The notes below the pieces were generated by a model that was not told the origin of the DNA, searched no databases, and saw only the letters and a program-made list of their open reading frames with translations. From an uncultured Oleiphilus sp. (GTDB taxonomy: Bacteria; Pseudomonadota; Gammaproteobacteria; Pseudomonadales; Oleiphilaceae), in the NCBI GenBank assembly GCA_913020245.1, contig CAJWAD010000026.1, forward strand, positions 1 to 34,390: a DNA stretch of 34,390 bases. Reading direction: 5' to 3'. Within the stretch, counting starts at the first letter, position 1. Every line of letters begins with the position of its first letter. Position numbers and translations under genes: made by a program. Positions 5,845-14,215 of the stretch are shown piece after piece.

Positions 5845-8391
5845 ATGAGAATAAATTTAGTTACTACTGCATATAGAATGCTCAGGCGCCAAAGTCATCT
5901 GCCAGCATTGCGGTTACTGCTGGCCGCGCTTGTCATTTCGGCAGCCAGTGTCGTGAGTATTTTGTCGTTAACGACCTTTTTAAATAAGGCTTTATTGAGT
6001 TCATCGGCAGACTTTCTTGCGGGTGACCGGCAGCTCGTCAGTCCAAGAGATGTGCCCGCCGCGTGGCTCGAAAAAGCGGCGGCCTTAAATTTAAAGCAGT
6101 CGAAAGCAATTGAACTCTCCTCTATGTTGCTGGCTGGTGAGGCTATGCAGCTGGTGTCGGTCAAGGCGGTTGATGATGCCTATCCCTTAAAAGGCGAATT
6201 GCAGTCCTTCATATATGGGGAAGTAACTCGCGCTGAAACGTCGACAAGACCGCCGCGTTTGGCGAGTGGCGAAGTATGGATGCATCAGCGCTTGTTCCCA
6301 TTGCTGGCGGTTGAAAAAAATGGCGAGGTTTTTCTTGGTGATGCGCGTTTCAGTGCGACGCGTGTTTTAGAGCAAGAACCAGATATTGGGTTTCAACTTT
6401 CCGGCATTGCCCCCCGTGTTTTGCTGAGGCTAGAAGATTTAGCCAAGGCGAATCTACTGCAAGCTGGTAGTCGTGCCAAGTGGCGATATTATTTCGCGGG
6501 TAGTGAAGCGGATCTCGCAGTTTTTGATGCATGGATAAAAGCGCGTATTAACCCAAGCCAGCAGTGGCAAGGTATAAAAGAGGGTCGGCCGGCCATTGCA
6601 AGCGCCCTCGATCGAGCTGAATCATACCTATTGCTGGGGGCGGGATTAACGGTTTGTCTTGCGGTGCTAGCCATTGCACTTTGCGCTCGCCAGTACGCGC
6701 AGGCGCAGTTGCAAACGGTGGGTGTTATGAAAACGCTGGGTATGCGCGGTAACCAAATTTTTAGTTTGTTTTTTATGCAAGTGCTCATGCTGAGCGCACT
6801 TGCTTTACTTCTCGGTGTAATAGTGGGTTACCTCGTTTCGTATTTACTGGCCGTGGCGCTTATTCAATTTATGCCTGAGTTACCCGCCGCAAGTGGCATT
6901 TTAGCGGTCGCGATGAAGCCTTCCATTTATGCGGTTATTACCTTGCTTGTTGCCACGATGGGATTTGCGTTGCCCTTATTAGGTGGGTTAAGGCGCGTAA
7001 GTCCGATGGTTGTGCTTCGCCCTGATGGACAAGCCTTAGCCAAGCAATCGCCATTTTTTATGGTCGGTGCGTTAGGCGCCGTTGCTTGCCTATTGCGTTT
7101 ATACATTGGTAGTTGGCCATTAGTCGGCTTATTTGCGGTGGCTTGCGTGGCATTGTTGGTTATTTTATTCGTGGCGAGTATTGCTTTTTACAAGTTGATT
7201 CAACGCTGGCTGTTGCCCAAGCTTGCGCTAGGTAGCGCTGCGCGATTTGGGTTTGGTCGTTTAATAACACAGACCAAACAAACCTTTTTACTAACCTCGG
7301 TTTATGCGTTTGCAATTTGCCTGTTTGCGTTAATTTTTCTTACCAGAACGTCTTTAATTAGTGATTGGCAAAGCCAATTGCCAGATGATGCGCCGAATCA
7401 TTTTCTTATTAACGTAGCACCAGAGCAAGTCGCGCCCTTACAAGAGGATCTTGAAGGCTTTGACAAGAGCCCCCAAGCGCTCTATCCGATGGTTCGTGGC
7501 AGACTCAGTCACATCAATGGTGATGATGTGAAAGTGGCCGTGACAAAGGATGTGGCGGCACTCAACCGTGAATTGAATTTGAGCTGGGCGGCTGAGCTAC
7601 CCTCAGATAACGAAATCATTGATGGGCAGTGGTGGGTTGAGAATGAAAACCCCACCTTAAGAAATGATCAGTCGGCTCTCGAGGTATCCGTTGAGCAGGA
7701 GCTCGCCGATAATATCGGTATCGAACTTGATGATGTGCTTGGGTTTACGATAGGCGCGCGGTTTGTGGAGGCAACCGTGGTTAGCATTCGCACCGTACAA
7801 TGGGACAGTATGCGACCGAATTTTTATGTGTTTTTTCGTCAGGGTGATCTCGCTGATTTCGCGGAGACCTACATAACGTCTTTTCACTTGCCGAATGCTG
7901 ACAAAGCAAAACTGAATGTGTTGGCAAGAAATTACCCGAGCGTCAGTATCATTGAATTGGATCAGATTGTGAAGAAAGTACGCGCAATCGTCTCGCAGGT
8001 GTCGCGTATGCTTGAGCTAGTGCTTAGCTTTGTGCTGATTGCGGCGTTATTGGTCGTTGCATCACTCACGAATGCCAGTATGTCACAGCGAATTAAAGAG
8101 GCTGTGATTGCTCGCGTCATTGGTTCAACAAGTCAATTTCTTGGGCGTTCGTATTTTTATGAATTTTCCTGCTTGGGTTTTGTTGCGGGTGGCATGGCTG
8201 TCTTGTGTGCGGAGTTTGCATTGAATTTAATGCAGGGCGTTGTGTTTGCTGGTGTTAGTGGGTTTCACTTTGAATTATGGTTATATTTCCCGATCGCGAG
8301 TGCCGCGTTAGTTGGTGGCTTAGGTGTCTGGCAAGTCAGGCATATTGCACGCACGCCGCCAATGTTAGTGCTTAGAAATCAGGCATCTTGA
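5845..8391 (+). CDS. ybbP: FtsX-like ABC permease YbbP
   Basis: 848 residues, the normal size for YbbP. Membrane segment about 23-45, then a long periplasmic domain (about 50-255), a cluster of segments about 260-285, 305-345 and 355-380 with an FtsX core, more segments 400-450 and 480-500, a second periplasmic domain (about 510-720), and a last FtsX core (about 725-835). Two FtsX cores in one chain is the YbbP/lipoprotein-release-like design. It starts two bases after ybbA and forms the membrane half of that exporter or mechanotransmitter. The conserved motif MVVLRP after the first core and PMLVLRN at the C-terminus are typical ends of FtsX modules. Substrate not known. Confidence 0.9.
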   Translation: MRINLVTTAYRMLRRQSHLPALRLLLAALVISAASVVSILSLTTFLNKALLSSSADFLAGDRQLVSPRDVPAAWLEKAAALNLKQSKAIELSSMLLAGEAMQLVSVKAVDDAYPLKGELQSFIYGEVTRAETSTRPPRLASGEVWMHQRLFPLLAVEKNGEVFLGDARFSATRVLEQEPDIGFQLSGIAPRVLLRLEDLAKANLLQAGSRAKWRYYFAGSEADLAVFDAWIKARINPSQQWQGIKEGRPAIASALDRAESYLLLGAGLTVCLAVLAIALCARQYAQAQLQTVGVMKTLGMRGNQIFSLFFMQVLMLSALALLLGVIVGYLVSYLLAVALIQFMPELPAASGILAVAMKPSIYAVITLLVATMGFALPLLGGLRRVSPMVVLRPDGQALAKQSPFFMVGALGAVACLLRLYIGSWPLVGLFAVACVALLVILFVASIAFYKLIQRWLLPKLALGSAARFGFGRLITQTKQTFLLTSVYAFAICLFALIFLTRTSLISDWQSQLPDDAPNHFLINVAPEQVAPLQEDLEGFDKSPQALYPMVRGRLSHINGDDVKVAVTKDVAALNRELNLSWAAELPSDNEIIDGQWWVENENPTLRNDQSALEVSVEQELADNIGIELDDVLGFTIGARFVEATVVSIRTVQWDSMRPNFYVFFRQGDLADFAETYITSFHLPNADKAKLNVLARNYPSVSIIELDQIVKKVRAIVSQVSRMLELVLSFVLIAALLVVASLTNASMSQRIKEAVIARVIGSTSQFLGRSYFYEFSCLGFVAGGMAVLCAEFALNLMQGVVFAGVSGFHFELWLYFPIASAALVGGLGVWQVRHIARTPPMLVLRNQAS

Positions 8392-8399
8392 GGTCGTAG

Positions 8400-9113
8400 A
8401 TGCAGGTAAATGCGGTGCAGCGGTCTATTTTAGAATCAGGTAGCTGGTTTGCTGGGTGTGCGCCTGATTTAAAAACAAAGCTGTTAGCAATCGCACTCTG
8501 TTGCGACTATAGCGAGGGAGAAATGTTGTTCAGGCGCGGCGATGCGCCGGATGGCTTATACGCAGTGTTATCGGGTAGTGTGCGAATCTATGGGCTCGAC
8601 AGTCATGGCAAAGAGGCGCTGCTCACGTTTATCGAAGCACCGAACTGGATAGGTGAGGTCTCTTTGTTTGACAAAAATGTTCGTACGCATAACGCATCAG
8701 CCGAGACGCAGACAAAATTACTACACTTTCCACAGAAAGCGCTACACGACCTATTGAATGCATCGCCTCAATTTTGGCAAGACTTTGGTTGCTTATTAAC
8801 GCATAAATTGCGTTTATCTTTTCTGTTGCTTGAAGACATGGCGTTGTTGCCGGCGCCTATTCGTCTGGCGAAGCGGCTTGTTTTAATCGCCCAGGAGCAG
8901 ACTTTCAATAGTGCCGAAGCGAGTCGTTCACCAGTTGTTGTAAACGTTCCACAAGAAAGTCTAGCGCGCCTGCTCTCTGTCTCTCGGCAAACTGCAAATC
9001 AAATTCTCAAAGACTTGGCTGACCTTAATTTAATTTGCTTGAGTTATGGGAAAATAGAGATTACCGATTTAGCAGGTCTGCGAGCCTTTGTAGGCGGCAA
9101 AACGTTATCCTGA
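8400..9113 (+). CDS. Crp/Fnr-family transcription regulator
   Basis: 237 residues. N-terminal cyclic-nucleotide-like beta-roll (about 15-125) with RRGDAPDGLYAVLSGSVRIY and the phosphate-binding-cassette region IGEVSLFDKNVRTHNASA: Gly85, Glu86 and Arg95 match the cAMP-contacting residues of CRP, with Thr in place of Ser after the Arg. Dimer helix about 128-165, then a winged helix with recognition helix SVSRQTANQILKDL (about 193-206). There is no N-terminal cysteine cluster, so it is not an oxygen-sensing Fnr of the iron-sulfur type. It begins eight bases after ybbP, suggesting read-through from that operon, and is followed by a leader with several inverted repeats and the Mpo1-like gene. Effector is inferred to be a cyclic nucleotide, not proven. 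Confidence 0.9.
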   Translation: MQVNAVQRSILESGSWFAGCAPDLKTKLLAIALCCDYSEGEMLFRRGDAPDGLYAVLSGSVRIYGLDSHGKEALLTFIEAPNWIGEVSLFDKNVRTHNASAETQTKLLHFPQKALHDLLNASPQFWQDFGCLLTHKLRLSFLLLEDMALLPAPIRLAKRLVLIAQEQTFNSAEASRSPVVVNVPQESLARLLSVSRQTANQILKDLADLNLICLSYGKIEITDLAGLRAFVGGKTLS

Positions 9114-9118
9114 TTATG

Positions 9119-9210
9119 GTGTTGCAAGGCAACACGTAGCCTTCACCAACTGTCGGCTACCTGACAGACTCATGTTTATGCTCTTGTTACGCTTTGCGCG
9201 AGATAAACAT
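9119..9210 (+). promoter_or_regulatory. Leader with three perfect inverted repeats
   Basis: Three exact inverted repeats follow one another between the regulator's stop and the Mpo1-like gene: GTGTTGC/GCAACAC (9119-9125 and 9129-9135, loop AAG), GTAGCC/GGCTAC (9136-9141 and 9155-9160), and ATGTTTAT/ATAAACAT (9172-9179 and 9203-9210). The third ends 16 bases before the start codon at 9227. CTGTC/GACAG (9150-9154 and 9163-9167) offers an alternative pairing to the second stem. There is no U-tract, so these are either operators or a structured 5' leader. I do not recognise a known riboswitch family. Confidence 0.45.
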
Positions 9211-9226
9211 AGAAATGAGAGGCAAC

Positions 9227-9778
9227 ATGAAAACCCTAGTTGAACAGTTATCAAGCTATGCGACTTACCATAGAGATCCCCGCAATATCGTGACGCATTT
9301 TATTGGTATCCCAATGATTATTGTCGCGATTGCAATTCTTCTATCTCGACCACACATTGTGTTAGGTGATTTAAGCCTGAGTCCCGTTTTATTTCTGATC
9401 GTATTCAGCAGCGTATATTACCTGAGATTGAGTTTGTCTTTGGGTCTGGTAATGAGTGCGTTATTGGGTGGATGTTGGATGATTGGCCGCACATTGGCGG
9501 CCGAAACAACAATGCTTTGGCTTTCTTCGGGCTTAGGCTTATTTGTTATTGGTTGGGGCTTCCAATTTGCCGGACATTATTACGAGGGGAAAAAACCGGC
9601 GTTTGTGGATGACATTAGCGGGTTTATAATCGGCCCATTATTCGTAGTGGCTGAGTTTTTATTCATGCTGGGGCTGTTCAAAGGTTTGCAGGGCGAAATA
9701 GAGCGTGTGGCAGGTCCGGTGGCTGTGCAAACAAAAAAGAATGGTTGCCAAACTGAAGATTATCGAGAGACGTCATAG
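9227..9778 (+). CDS. Mpo1-like (DUF962/YGL010w) integral membrane protein
   Basis: 183 residues from ATG 9227, preceded by GAGAGG five bases upstream; a TTG further up (9194) lacks a ribosome site. The family signature is clear: YHRDPRNIVTHFIGIP (14-29) near the N-terminus with His15 and His24, four hydrophobic segments (about 28-41, 52-66, 70-88, 98-115), then FAGHYYEGKKPA with His117 and Glu120, and a final segment about 132-152. Characterised fungal Mpo1 is an iron-dependent dioxygenase that shortens 2-hydroxy fatty acids by alpha-oxidation; the histidines would bind the metal. Bacterial members are common but largely untested, so the reaction here is inferred. A preceding Crp/Fnr gene may control it. 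Confidence 0.82.
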   Translation: MKTLVEQLSSYATYHRDPRNIVTHFIGIPMIIVAIAILLSRPHIVLGDLSLSPVLFLIVFSSVYYLRLSLSLGLVMSALLGGCWMIGRTLAAETTMLWLSSGLGLFVIGWGFQFAGHYYEGKKPAFVDDISGFIIGPLFVVAEFLFMLGLFKGLQGEIERVAGPVAVQTKKNGCQTEDYRETS

Positions 9779-10179
9779 ATCTCGAGCAAGCGCGCTCGGC
9801 GCAACGAGGCAATGCTTTGGTCTGCCCACTTTGTCTTTACACAAATTCTAGAGTAAGACCACCAAAAGGCCTCTATCAATAAACGTATAATAAAAAATAC
9901 GCACTAAAGGCTTGGTTTATAGCGGGTCTCGATATAGTTTGGCGCTTTGTTTGTGCAATATGGTGTGCCATTCGCAGTACGAATGATTAAATATATAGGT
10001 ATTTTTGGTAAAAGCGTTAAGTGGTTGGTCACAGCAAATAAAATATTTGCTACTATGCGCGCCGTCTTCCAAAGATATAACAAAAGGTTTCTGTGAACCC
10101 TGCTGGGCTTTACTGCTTCAGTGCCGGTCTAGAAAACGCCTGACAACAACTAGTGAATAAGAAACACTGAGGTATCAAT
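9779..10179 (+). promoter_or_regulatory. 400-base intergenic region with dyad operator and extended -10 promoter
   Basis: No gene is supported here. At 10033-10051 there is a perfect 8+3+8 dyad (AGCAAATA, AAA, TATTTGCT). Its right arm runs into TGC-TACTAT (10048-10056), a good extended -10 box, so a protein on the dyad would overlap the promoter. This leaves a leader of about 115 bases before the solute-binding-protein start at 10180, where GAGG lies at normal distance. Just after the Mpo1-like gene a small stem CGAGC/GCTCG (9782-9797) lacks a T-run. The 9870-10020 part is AT-rich with no further structure I trust. Confidence 0.45.
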
Positions 10180-11190
10180 ATGACGATTCGTCGCCTACTA
10201 GCTTCCTTTATCCTTGCTGCAGTGAGCGTTTCCGCTTCTGCTGCGCTTGAAACAAAAAAATTCTGTATGTACGACCCTGTCGGCAAAAACGGTCCAGCCA
10301 TGGCGTTTTTTGCAGACCTGAAAGCAAAAGGTATGGGGTGGGGCTTAGATATTGAGCTGAACGCATACACTGATGAAAAAGTTGCATCAAATGACTTCAA
10401 AGCAGGTATTTGTGATGCGGTGTTTATCACAGCGATCTTGAGTCGTCCGTTCGTACCTTTCGGTGGCACACTCGACGCTTTGGGCGGCATTATCGATGAA
10501 GATGGTTTAGCACGTGTTTTGAAAACACTAACCAATCCTAAATTAGCACCTTTCTTATCGAATGGTAACTATGAGGTAGTGGCGTCGCTACCAGTGGGTT
10601 CGGTTTATTTGTTCGTAAATGATCGCAATATCGATACGGTAGCGGATTTTAGTGGAAAGAAAGTATCCGTATTAAACGAAGACCCGCAAAGCCATAAGTT
10701 TGCTGATCTAGCGGGTGCGTCGCCTGTTGGTACGTCGCTTGCGACATTCTCAGGGCAGTTTAACAACGGCAATATTGATATTTTGCCAATGGTTGCACTC
10801 GGTTATGATGTATTTGAGCTCTACCATGGCCTTGGCGAAAATGGCGGAATCATCCGTGAGAAACTTCTTTATGGCATGATGCAAATGATTTCGCATAAAG
10901 ATCGTTTCCCCGCTGAATTTGGTCAGCAAATGCGAGAGTATGTTGTGGCTCGTCTTCCAGACATCAACAAAATGGTAAAAGATGCGGAAGATGCGATCCC
11001 TGCTAAATATTGGATTGAGTCAGATCAGGAAACGAAAGATTCGTTAGAGAAATTCCGAACAGATATTCGCCGTCAATTGAAAGATGAAGGTGTATTTGAT
11101 CCGAAAGCGCTAAGTTTGCTTTGGAAAATTCGCTGTTCAGTCGACCCGTCTCGGTCAGAATGCTCAGCAGCAAAAGCGGACCGTTTTTAA
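10180..11190 (+). CDS. Periplasmic putative solute-binding protein (DUF6091 / TRAP-like)
   Basis: 336 residues. Signal peptide MTIRRLLASFILAAVSVSASA, cleavage about residue 21. The mature part begins KKFCMYDPVGKNGPA and shows the two-lobe periplasmic-binding fold: GICDAVFITAILSRPFVPFGGTLDA in lobe one, then VGSVYLFVNDRNIDTVADFSGKKVSVLNEDP and a hinge region, ending in a charged helical C-terminus with two cysteines (CSVDPSRSEC). This matches a family often labelled putative solute-binding protein, related to TRAP receptor components. No transporter membrane genes lie next to it; it has its own promoter region and terminator, so it is a single-gene transcript. Ligand unknown. Family call is fairly firm, the transport role is inferred. 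Confidence 0.8.
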   Translation: MTIRRLLASFILAAVSVSASAALETKKFCMYDPVGKNGPAMAFFADLKAKGMGWGLDIELNAYTDEKVASNDFKAGICDAVFITAILSRPFVPFGGTLDALGGIIDEDGLARVLKTLTNPKLAPFLSNGNYEVVASLPVGSVYLFVNDRNIDTVADFSGKKVSVLNEDPQSHKFADLAGASPVGTSLATFSGQFNNGNIDILPMVALGYDVFELYHGLGENGGIIREKLLYGMMQMISHKDRFPAEFGQQMREYVVARLPDINKMVKDAEDAIPAKYWIESDQETKDSLEKFRTDIRRQLKDEGVFDPKALSLLWKIRCSVDPSRSECSAAKADRF

Positions 11191-11213
11191 CGAATACGCT
11201 TTGATTGAATTGT

Positions 11214-11238
11214 AAACCGGCCTCGCGCCGGTTTTTTT
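11214..11238 (+). terminator. Intrinsic terminator of the solute-binding-protein gene
   Basis: Perfect 8-base stem AAACCGGC (11214-11221) / GCCGGTTT (11227-11234) with loop CTCGC and a run of seven T (11232-11238), starting 24 bases after the stop codon. Confidence 0.93.
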
Positions 11239-11335
11239 ATGTGCTAGGTTTGAGGATGTTTTAGATACGAGTGATTAAATACTGGGGTTTAATGTGCAGT
11301 TAACGCGCAATGCTGTTAGTTTTTCACTTCATCAG

Positions 11336-11364
11336 TATAATCTCGTTGAGGGGCTTGCAACGAG
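11336..11364 (+). promoter_or_regulatory. ccm operon promoter (-10) and start-site dyad
   Basis: A perfect -10 hexamer TATAAT lies at 11336-11341; the -35 at the right distance (about 11313-11318, CTGTTA) is poor, which suggests an activated promoter. Directly after it is an exact inverted repeat CTCGTTG (11342-11348) / CAACGAG (11358-11364) with a 9-base loop, so the predicted transcript would begin inside or at the left arm. It may be an operator or a 5' stabilising stem. AAGGA at 11371-11375 is 15 bases from the ccmA ATG, farther than usual. Confidence 0.5.
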
Positions 11365-11390
11365 CCGTTTAAGGAACGCTAACCGAATTA

Positions 11391-12032
11391 ATGACGCAAT
11401 CTCTATTAGACATTTGTAACGTGAGCTGTGAGCGCGACGATCGCTTACTATTCCAGAATCTGAGTTTTTCTTGTACGCATGGTAGTTTAACGCAAATTGC
11501 GGGGGCGAATGGTGCTGGTAAGACGAGCTTGCTAGCCATATTGGCAGGCCTTTTAAACCCCCTTGAGGGGGATATACGCGTTGACGGAAACTCAATTTAT
11601 GATGATATGGCGGCGTTTCACCAGCGGCTCCTGTATTTTCCTCACCGGCCGGCTATAAAATTAGAGCTTACTGCCCGTCAAAATTTAAATTTTTTAATTC
11701 GCTTGCATGGCGGAAGAGCTACGCAAGCCGATCTTGATTCGGCTTTGCAAGAAATGGGCTTGCTCGGTTACGAAGAAACGCTTTGTCGGCATCTTTCGGC
11801 GGGACAACTGCGTCGTGTTGCGTTAGCTCGATTAATCATAAGCGAGGCTGACGTTTGGTTGCTAGATGAACCTTTTACAGCTTTAGATGTCCAAGCAGTT
11901 TCCGACTTAGAGGGTTTGCTCAGTAAAAAAGCGAGCGCAGGAAAGTGCATTCTATTTACGACGCACCACACAACACAGATGAAAAATTATTCAAAAATAA
12001 CGCTAGGCGGAGCAAGCGATATCGATGACTGA
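11391..12032 (+). CDS. ccmA: Cytochrome c maturation ABC ATPase CcmA
   Basis: 213 residues, normal length. Walker A GANGAGKT (38-45), signature LSAGQLRRVALARL (135-148) with the Ala-Gly variant typical of CcmA, Walker B VWLLDEPFTALD (155-166) and H-loop in TTHHT near residue 194. It forms the cytosolic ATPase of the CcmABCD complex that releases holo-CcmE after haem loading. First gene of the ccm operon; its end overlaps ccmB by eight bases. The predicted promoter and terminator upstream mark the operon start. Confidence 0.95.
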   Translation: MTQSLLDICNVSCERDDRLLFQNLSFSCTHGSLTQIAGANGAGKTSLLAILAGLLNPLEGDIRVDGNSIYDDMAAFHQRLLYFPHRPAIKLELTARQNLNFLIRLHGGRATQADLDSALQEMGLLGYEETLCRHLSAGQLRRVALARLIISEADVWLLDEPFTALDVQAVSDLEGLLSKKASAGKCILFTTHHTTQMKNYSKITLGGASDIDD

Positions 12033-12738
12033 CCATCGCGCGAATCAGGTGAATGATAAGCCGCTGCTACCTGTTTTAACGACTATTTTTAAGCATGAGC
12101 TTATGACAGCCTTCCAAAATAGACAGCAGTTGGTTAATCCGCTGATCTTCTTTGTTCTGGTACTACTATTGTTTCCGTTGGGGGTCGACCCAAGTCCGCA
12201 GTTTCTGTCGGCCGCCGCGCCTGGTTTAATTTGGGTGGCCGTACTTCTTTCTAGCATGTTGTCGTTGGGAACGCTTTTTAAGGATGATTTGCAAGATGGC
12301 TCATTAGAGCAGTGGTTAGTGTGTGGCCAACCTCTTTATTTTCTTGTTTTATTTAAAACTATCGTGCATTGGTTATACACCGGACTACCCATTGTTCTGT
12401 TCTCGCCTTTATTGGCACTGATGTTACATTTTCCGATGGATAATTACAGTGTATTGGTGTTGAGCCTTTTGTTAGGCTCCCCAGTAATTGCCTTACTCGG
12501 TGGTATTGGTGCAGCCTTGACGGTAAGCTTACGCTCCGGCGGGATATTGGTATCGCTACTGATACTCCCGTTAACGATTCCTGTTCTCATTTTCGGGACA
12601 GGCATGGTATTAGCCAGCATTGATGGTGTGCCATTTATGGGGCAATTGGCCCTGCTGGCTAGCTTATTTTTTTTGGCGCTAACATTGTGCCCCTTGGCCA
12701 GTGCCGCGGCATTAAAAATGAGTGTGCTTAATAGCTAA
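12025..12738 (+). CDS. ccmB: Cytochrome c maturation permease CcmB
   Basis: 237 residues with six hydrophobic segments (about 37-53, 63-83, 107-134, 142-170, 176-199, 210-229). The N-terminal FKHELMTAFQNRQQLVNPLIFF and the segment DDLQDGSLEQWL are hallmarks of CcmB. It is the membrane partner of CcmA and joins CcmC and CcmD in holo-CcmE release. The start overlaps the end of ccmA. The N-terminal ~12 residues (TDHRANQVNDKP) are probably a short cytosolic tail. Confidence 0.95.
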   Translation: MTDHRANQVNDKPLLPVLTTIFKHELMTAFQNRQQLVNPLIFFVLVLLLFPLGVDPSPQFLSAAAPGLIWVAVLLSSMLSLGTLFKDDLQDGSLEQWLVCGQPLYFLVLFKTIVHWLYTGLPIVLFSPLLALMLHFPMDNYSVLVLSLLLGSPVIALLGGIGAALTVSLRSGGILVSLLILPLTIPVLIFGTGMVLASIDGVPFMGQLALLASLFFLALTLCPLASAAALKMSVLNS

Positions 12739-12784
12739 TGAGTACCTCTAGTATTTACATTTACAAGGGCTTTGATTCGTTGTT

Positions 12785-13540
12785 ATGAAGTGGACGTTTT
12801 TCCATAAATTGGGCTCGCCTCGGTGGTTTTATGATATTGCAGGTCGACATTATGCTTGGCTGATGATGCTCAGCGTTGTTTTACTGTGCATCGGGACTAT
12901 TTGGGGCTTAGTTTTCGCGCCTGAAGACTACCAACAAGGCAACAGTTTTCGCATTATTTATCTGCATGTGCCAACGGCCATTCTAGCGCAGTCATGTTAC
13001 ATGATGATGGCCACTGCCGCGTTAACGGGGTTGGTTTGGAAAATGAAAATTGCCGACATGTTTATCGCGGCTGCAGCCCCGTTAGGCGCGGCGTTCACCT
13101 TTTTGGCGCTTTTTACCGGTGCGGTCTGGGGCAAACCAACGTGGGGCACTTGGTGGGTGTGGGATGCACGACTGACTGCAATGCTCGTTCTTCTATTCTT
13201 ATATCTTGGTGTGATGGCGCTTCGCTCGGCGATTGAATACAGCGACATGCGCGAAAAGTCGACCGCGATTTTGGTGCTGGTAGGGGTGATTAACATTCCG
13301 ATCATTAAATACTCGGTTGAGTGGTGGAACACGCTGCACCAGCCTGCAACGTTTACGCTGACAGAAAAGCCTGCAATGCCACCAGAGATGTGGGTTCCGT
13401 TGTTAGTGATGGTGATCGGTAGTTACTTATTTTTTACCTCATTAGTGTTTCAAGGGGTTCGCAATGAGATTTTGCAGCGCGAAGCCCGCAAATCTTGGGT
13501 GAAAAAGTTACTGGCAACTGAGGGGAGTACTTCGGATTGA
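12785..13540 (+). CDS. ccmC: Haem transfer membrane protein CcmC
   Basis: 251 residues with six membrane segments and the tryptophan-rich WWD motif WGKPTWGTWWVWDARL (115-130) facing the periplasm. His61 (YLHVP) and His185 (WNTLHQP) match the axial haem ligands of the E. coli protein (His60, His184). CcmC attaches haem to CcmE. It starts 46 bases after ccmB and its stop is shared with the TTG start of ccmD. Confidence 0.96.
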   Translation: MKWTFFHKLGSPRWFYDIAGRHYAWLMMLSVVLLCIGTIWGLVFAPEDYQQGNSFRIIYLHVPTAILAQSCYMMMATAALTGLVWKMKIADMFIAAAAPLGAAFTFLALFTGAVWGKPTWGTWWVWDARLTAMLVLLFLYLGVMALRSAIEYSDMREKSTAILVLVGVINIPIIKYSVEWWNTLHQPATFTLTEKPAMPPEMWVPLLVMVIGSYLFFTSLVFQGVRNEILQREARKSWVKKLLATEGSTSD

Positions 13541-13740
13541 GCACGTTACAAACCTTTTTTGAAATGGGCGGTCATGGTTTGTACATCTGGCTGTGTTATG
13601 GCGTTGGGGGCATTATTTTTTTGCTATTGGGTGTGTCGCCGATGCTTGCAAGACGTCGTGTTATTAAACAAGTAAAGCAGCTTCATCGACGTTTAGCGCT
13701 CGCATCGGCAATTCCCAGTGACGTAAACGAGAAAGAGTGA
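13537..13740 (+). CDS. ccmD: Cytochrome c maturation protein CcmD
   Basis: 67 residues. Starts with TTG at 13537, overlapping the ccmC stop; GAGGGGAG at about 13519-13526 is correctly placed. The N-terminal [18 protein letters not shown] is the conserved CcmD pattern, followed by one membrane segment (about 17-36) and a basic cytosolic tail ([15 protein letters not shown]). CcmD is the small anchor needed to release haem-loaded CcmE from CcmC. An internal ATG at 13564 would remove part of the conserved N-terminus. Confidence 0.9.
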   Translation: MSTLQTFFEMGGHGLYIWLCYGVGGIIFLLLGVSPMLARRRVIKQVKQLHRRLALASAIPSDVNEKE

Positions 13741-13741
13741 T

Positions 13742-14215
13742 ATGCACCCAAAACGTAAGCAACGCCTGATGTTAATTGGTTTTTTATTGGCGGGTTTCAG
13801 TGTTGTGATCGGCTTAGCAATGTTTGCGCTGAGTGAGAACATTAATTTGTTTTATAACCCAACTCAAATAGCCGCTGGTGATGTACCGTCTGGGGCTAAG
13901 ATCCGGGCCGGTGGTATGGTTAGGGAAGGCAGTGTGAGTCGAGATGAGACAACACTTTTAGTGAGCTTTGTGTTAACTGATTACAACGCAGATGTGCGTG
14001 TTCAATACAAAGGTATCCTCCCGGACTTATTTCGTGAAGGCCAAGGTATTGTTGCGCTCGGACGCATTGATGAAAACGGTCATCTCGTCGCCGAAGAAGT
14101 GCTCGCAAAGCATGATGAAAATTATATGCCACCCGAAGTAATGGATGCGCTTGAAAAGTCCGGGTATAGCGACAAAATGAATCAAGGTTATCAATATGAG
14201 GAGACACAACAGTGA
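13742..14215 (+). CDS. ccmE: Periplasmic haem chaperone CcmE
   Basis: 157 residues. N-terminal membrane anchor (about 9-30), then an OB-fold beta barrel ([37 protein letters not shown]) and the haem-binding segment [11 protein letters not shown] with His124, which bonds covalently to haem, and Tyr128 as likely axial ligand. Length and motif are fully standard. It ends overlapping the ATG/GTG-type start of ccmF by four bases. Confidence 0.96.
   Translation: MHPKRKQRLMLIGFLLAGFSVVIGLAMFALSENINLFYNPTQIAAGDVPSGAKIRAGGMVREGSVSRDETTLLVSFVLTDYNADVRVQYKGILPDLFREGQGIVALGRIDENGHLVAEEVLAKHDENYMPPEVMDALEKSGYSDKMNQGYQYEETQQ

Noticed and set aside
10110-10535. 141-codon minus-strand frame
   Set aside because: It is antisense to the start of the solute-binding protein, whose signal peptide and fold are clear; no independent coding support.
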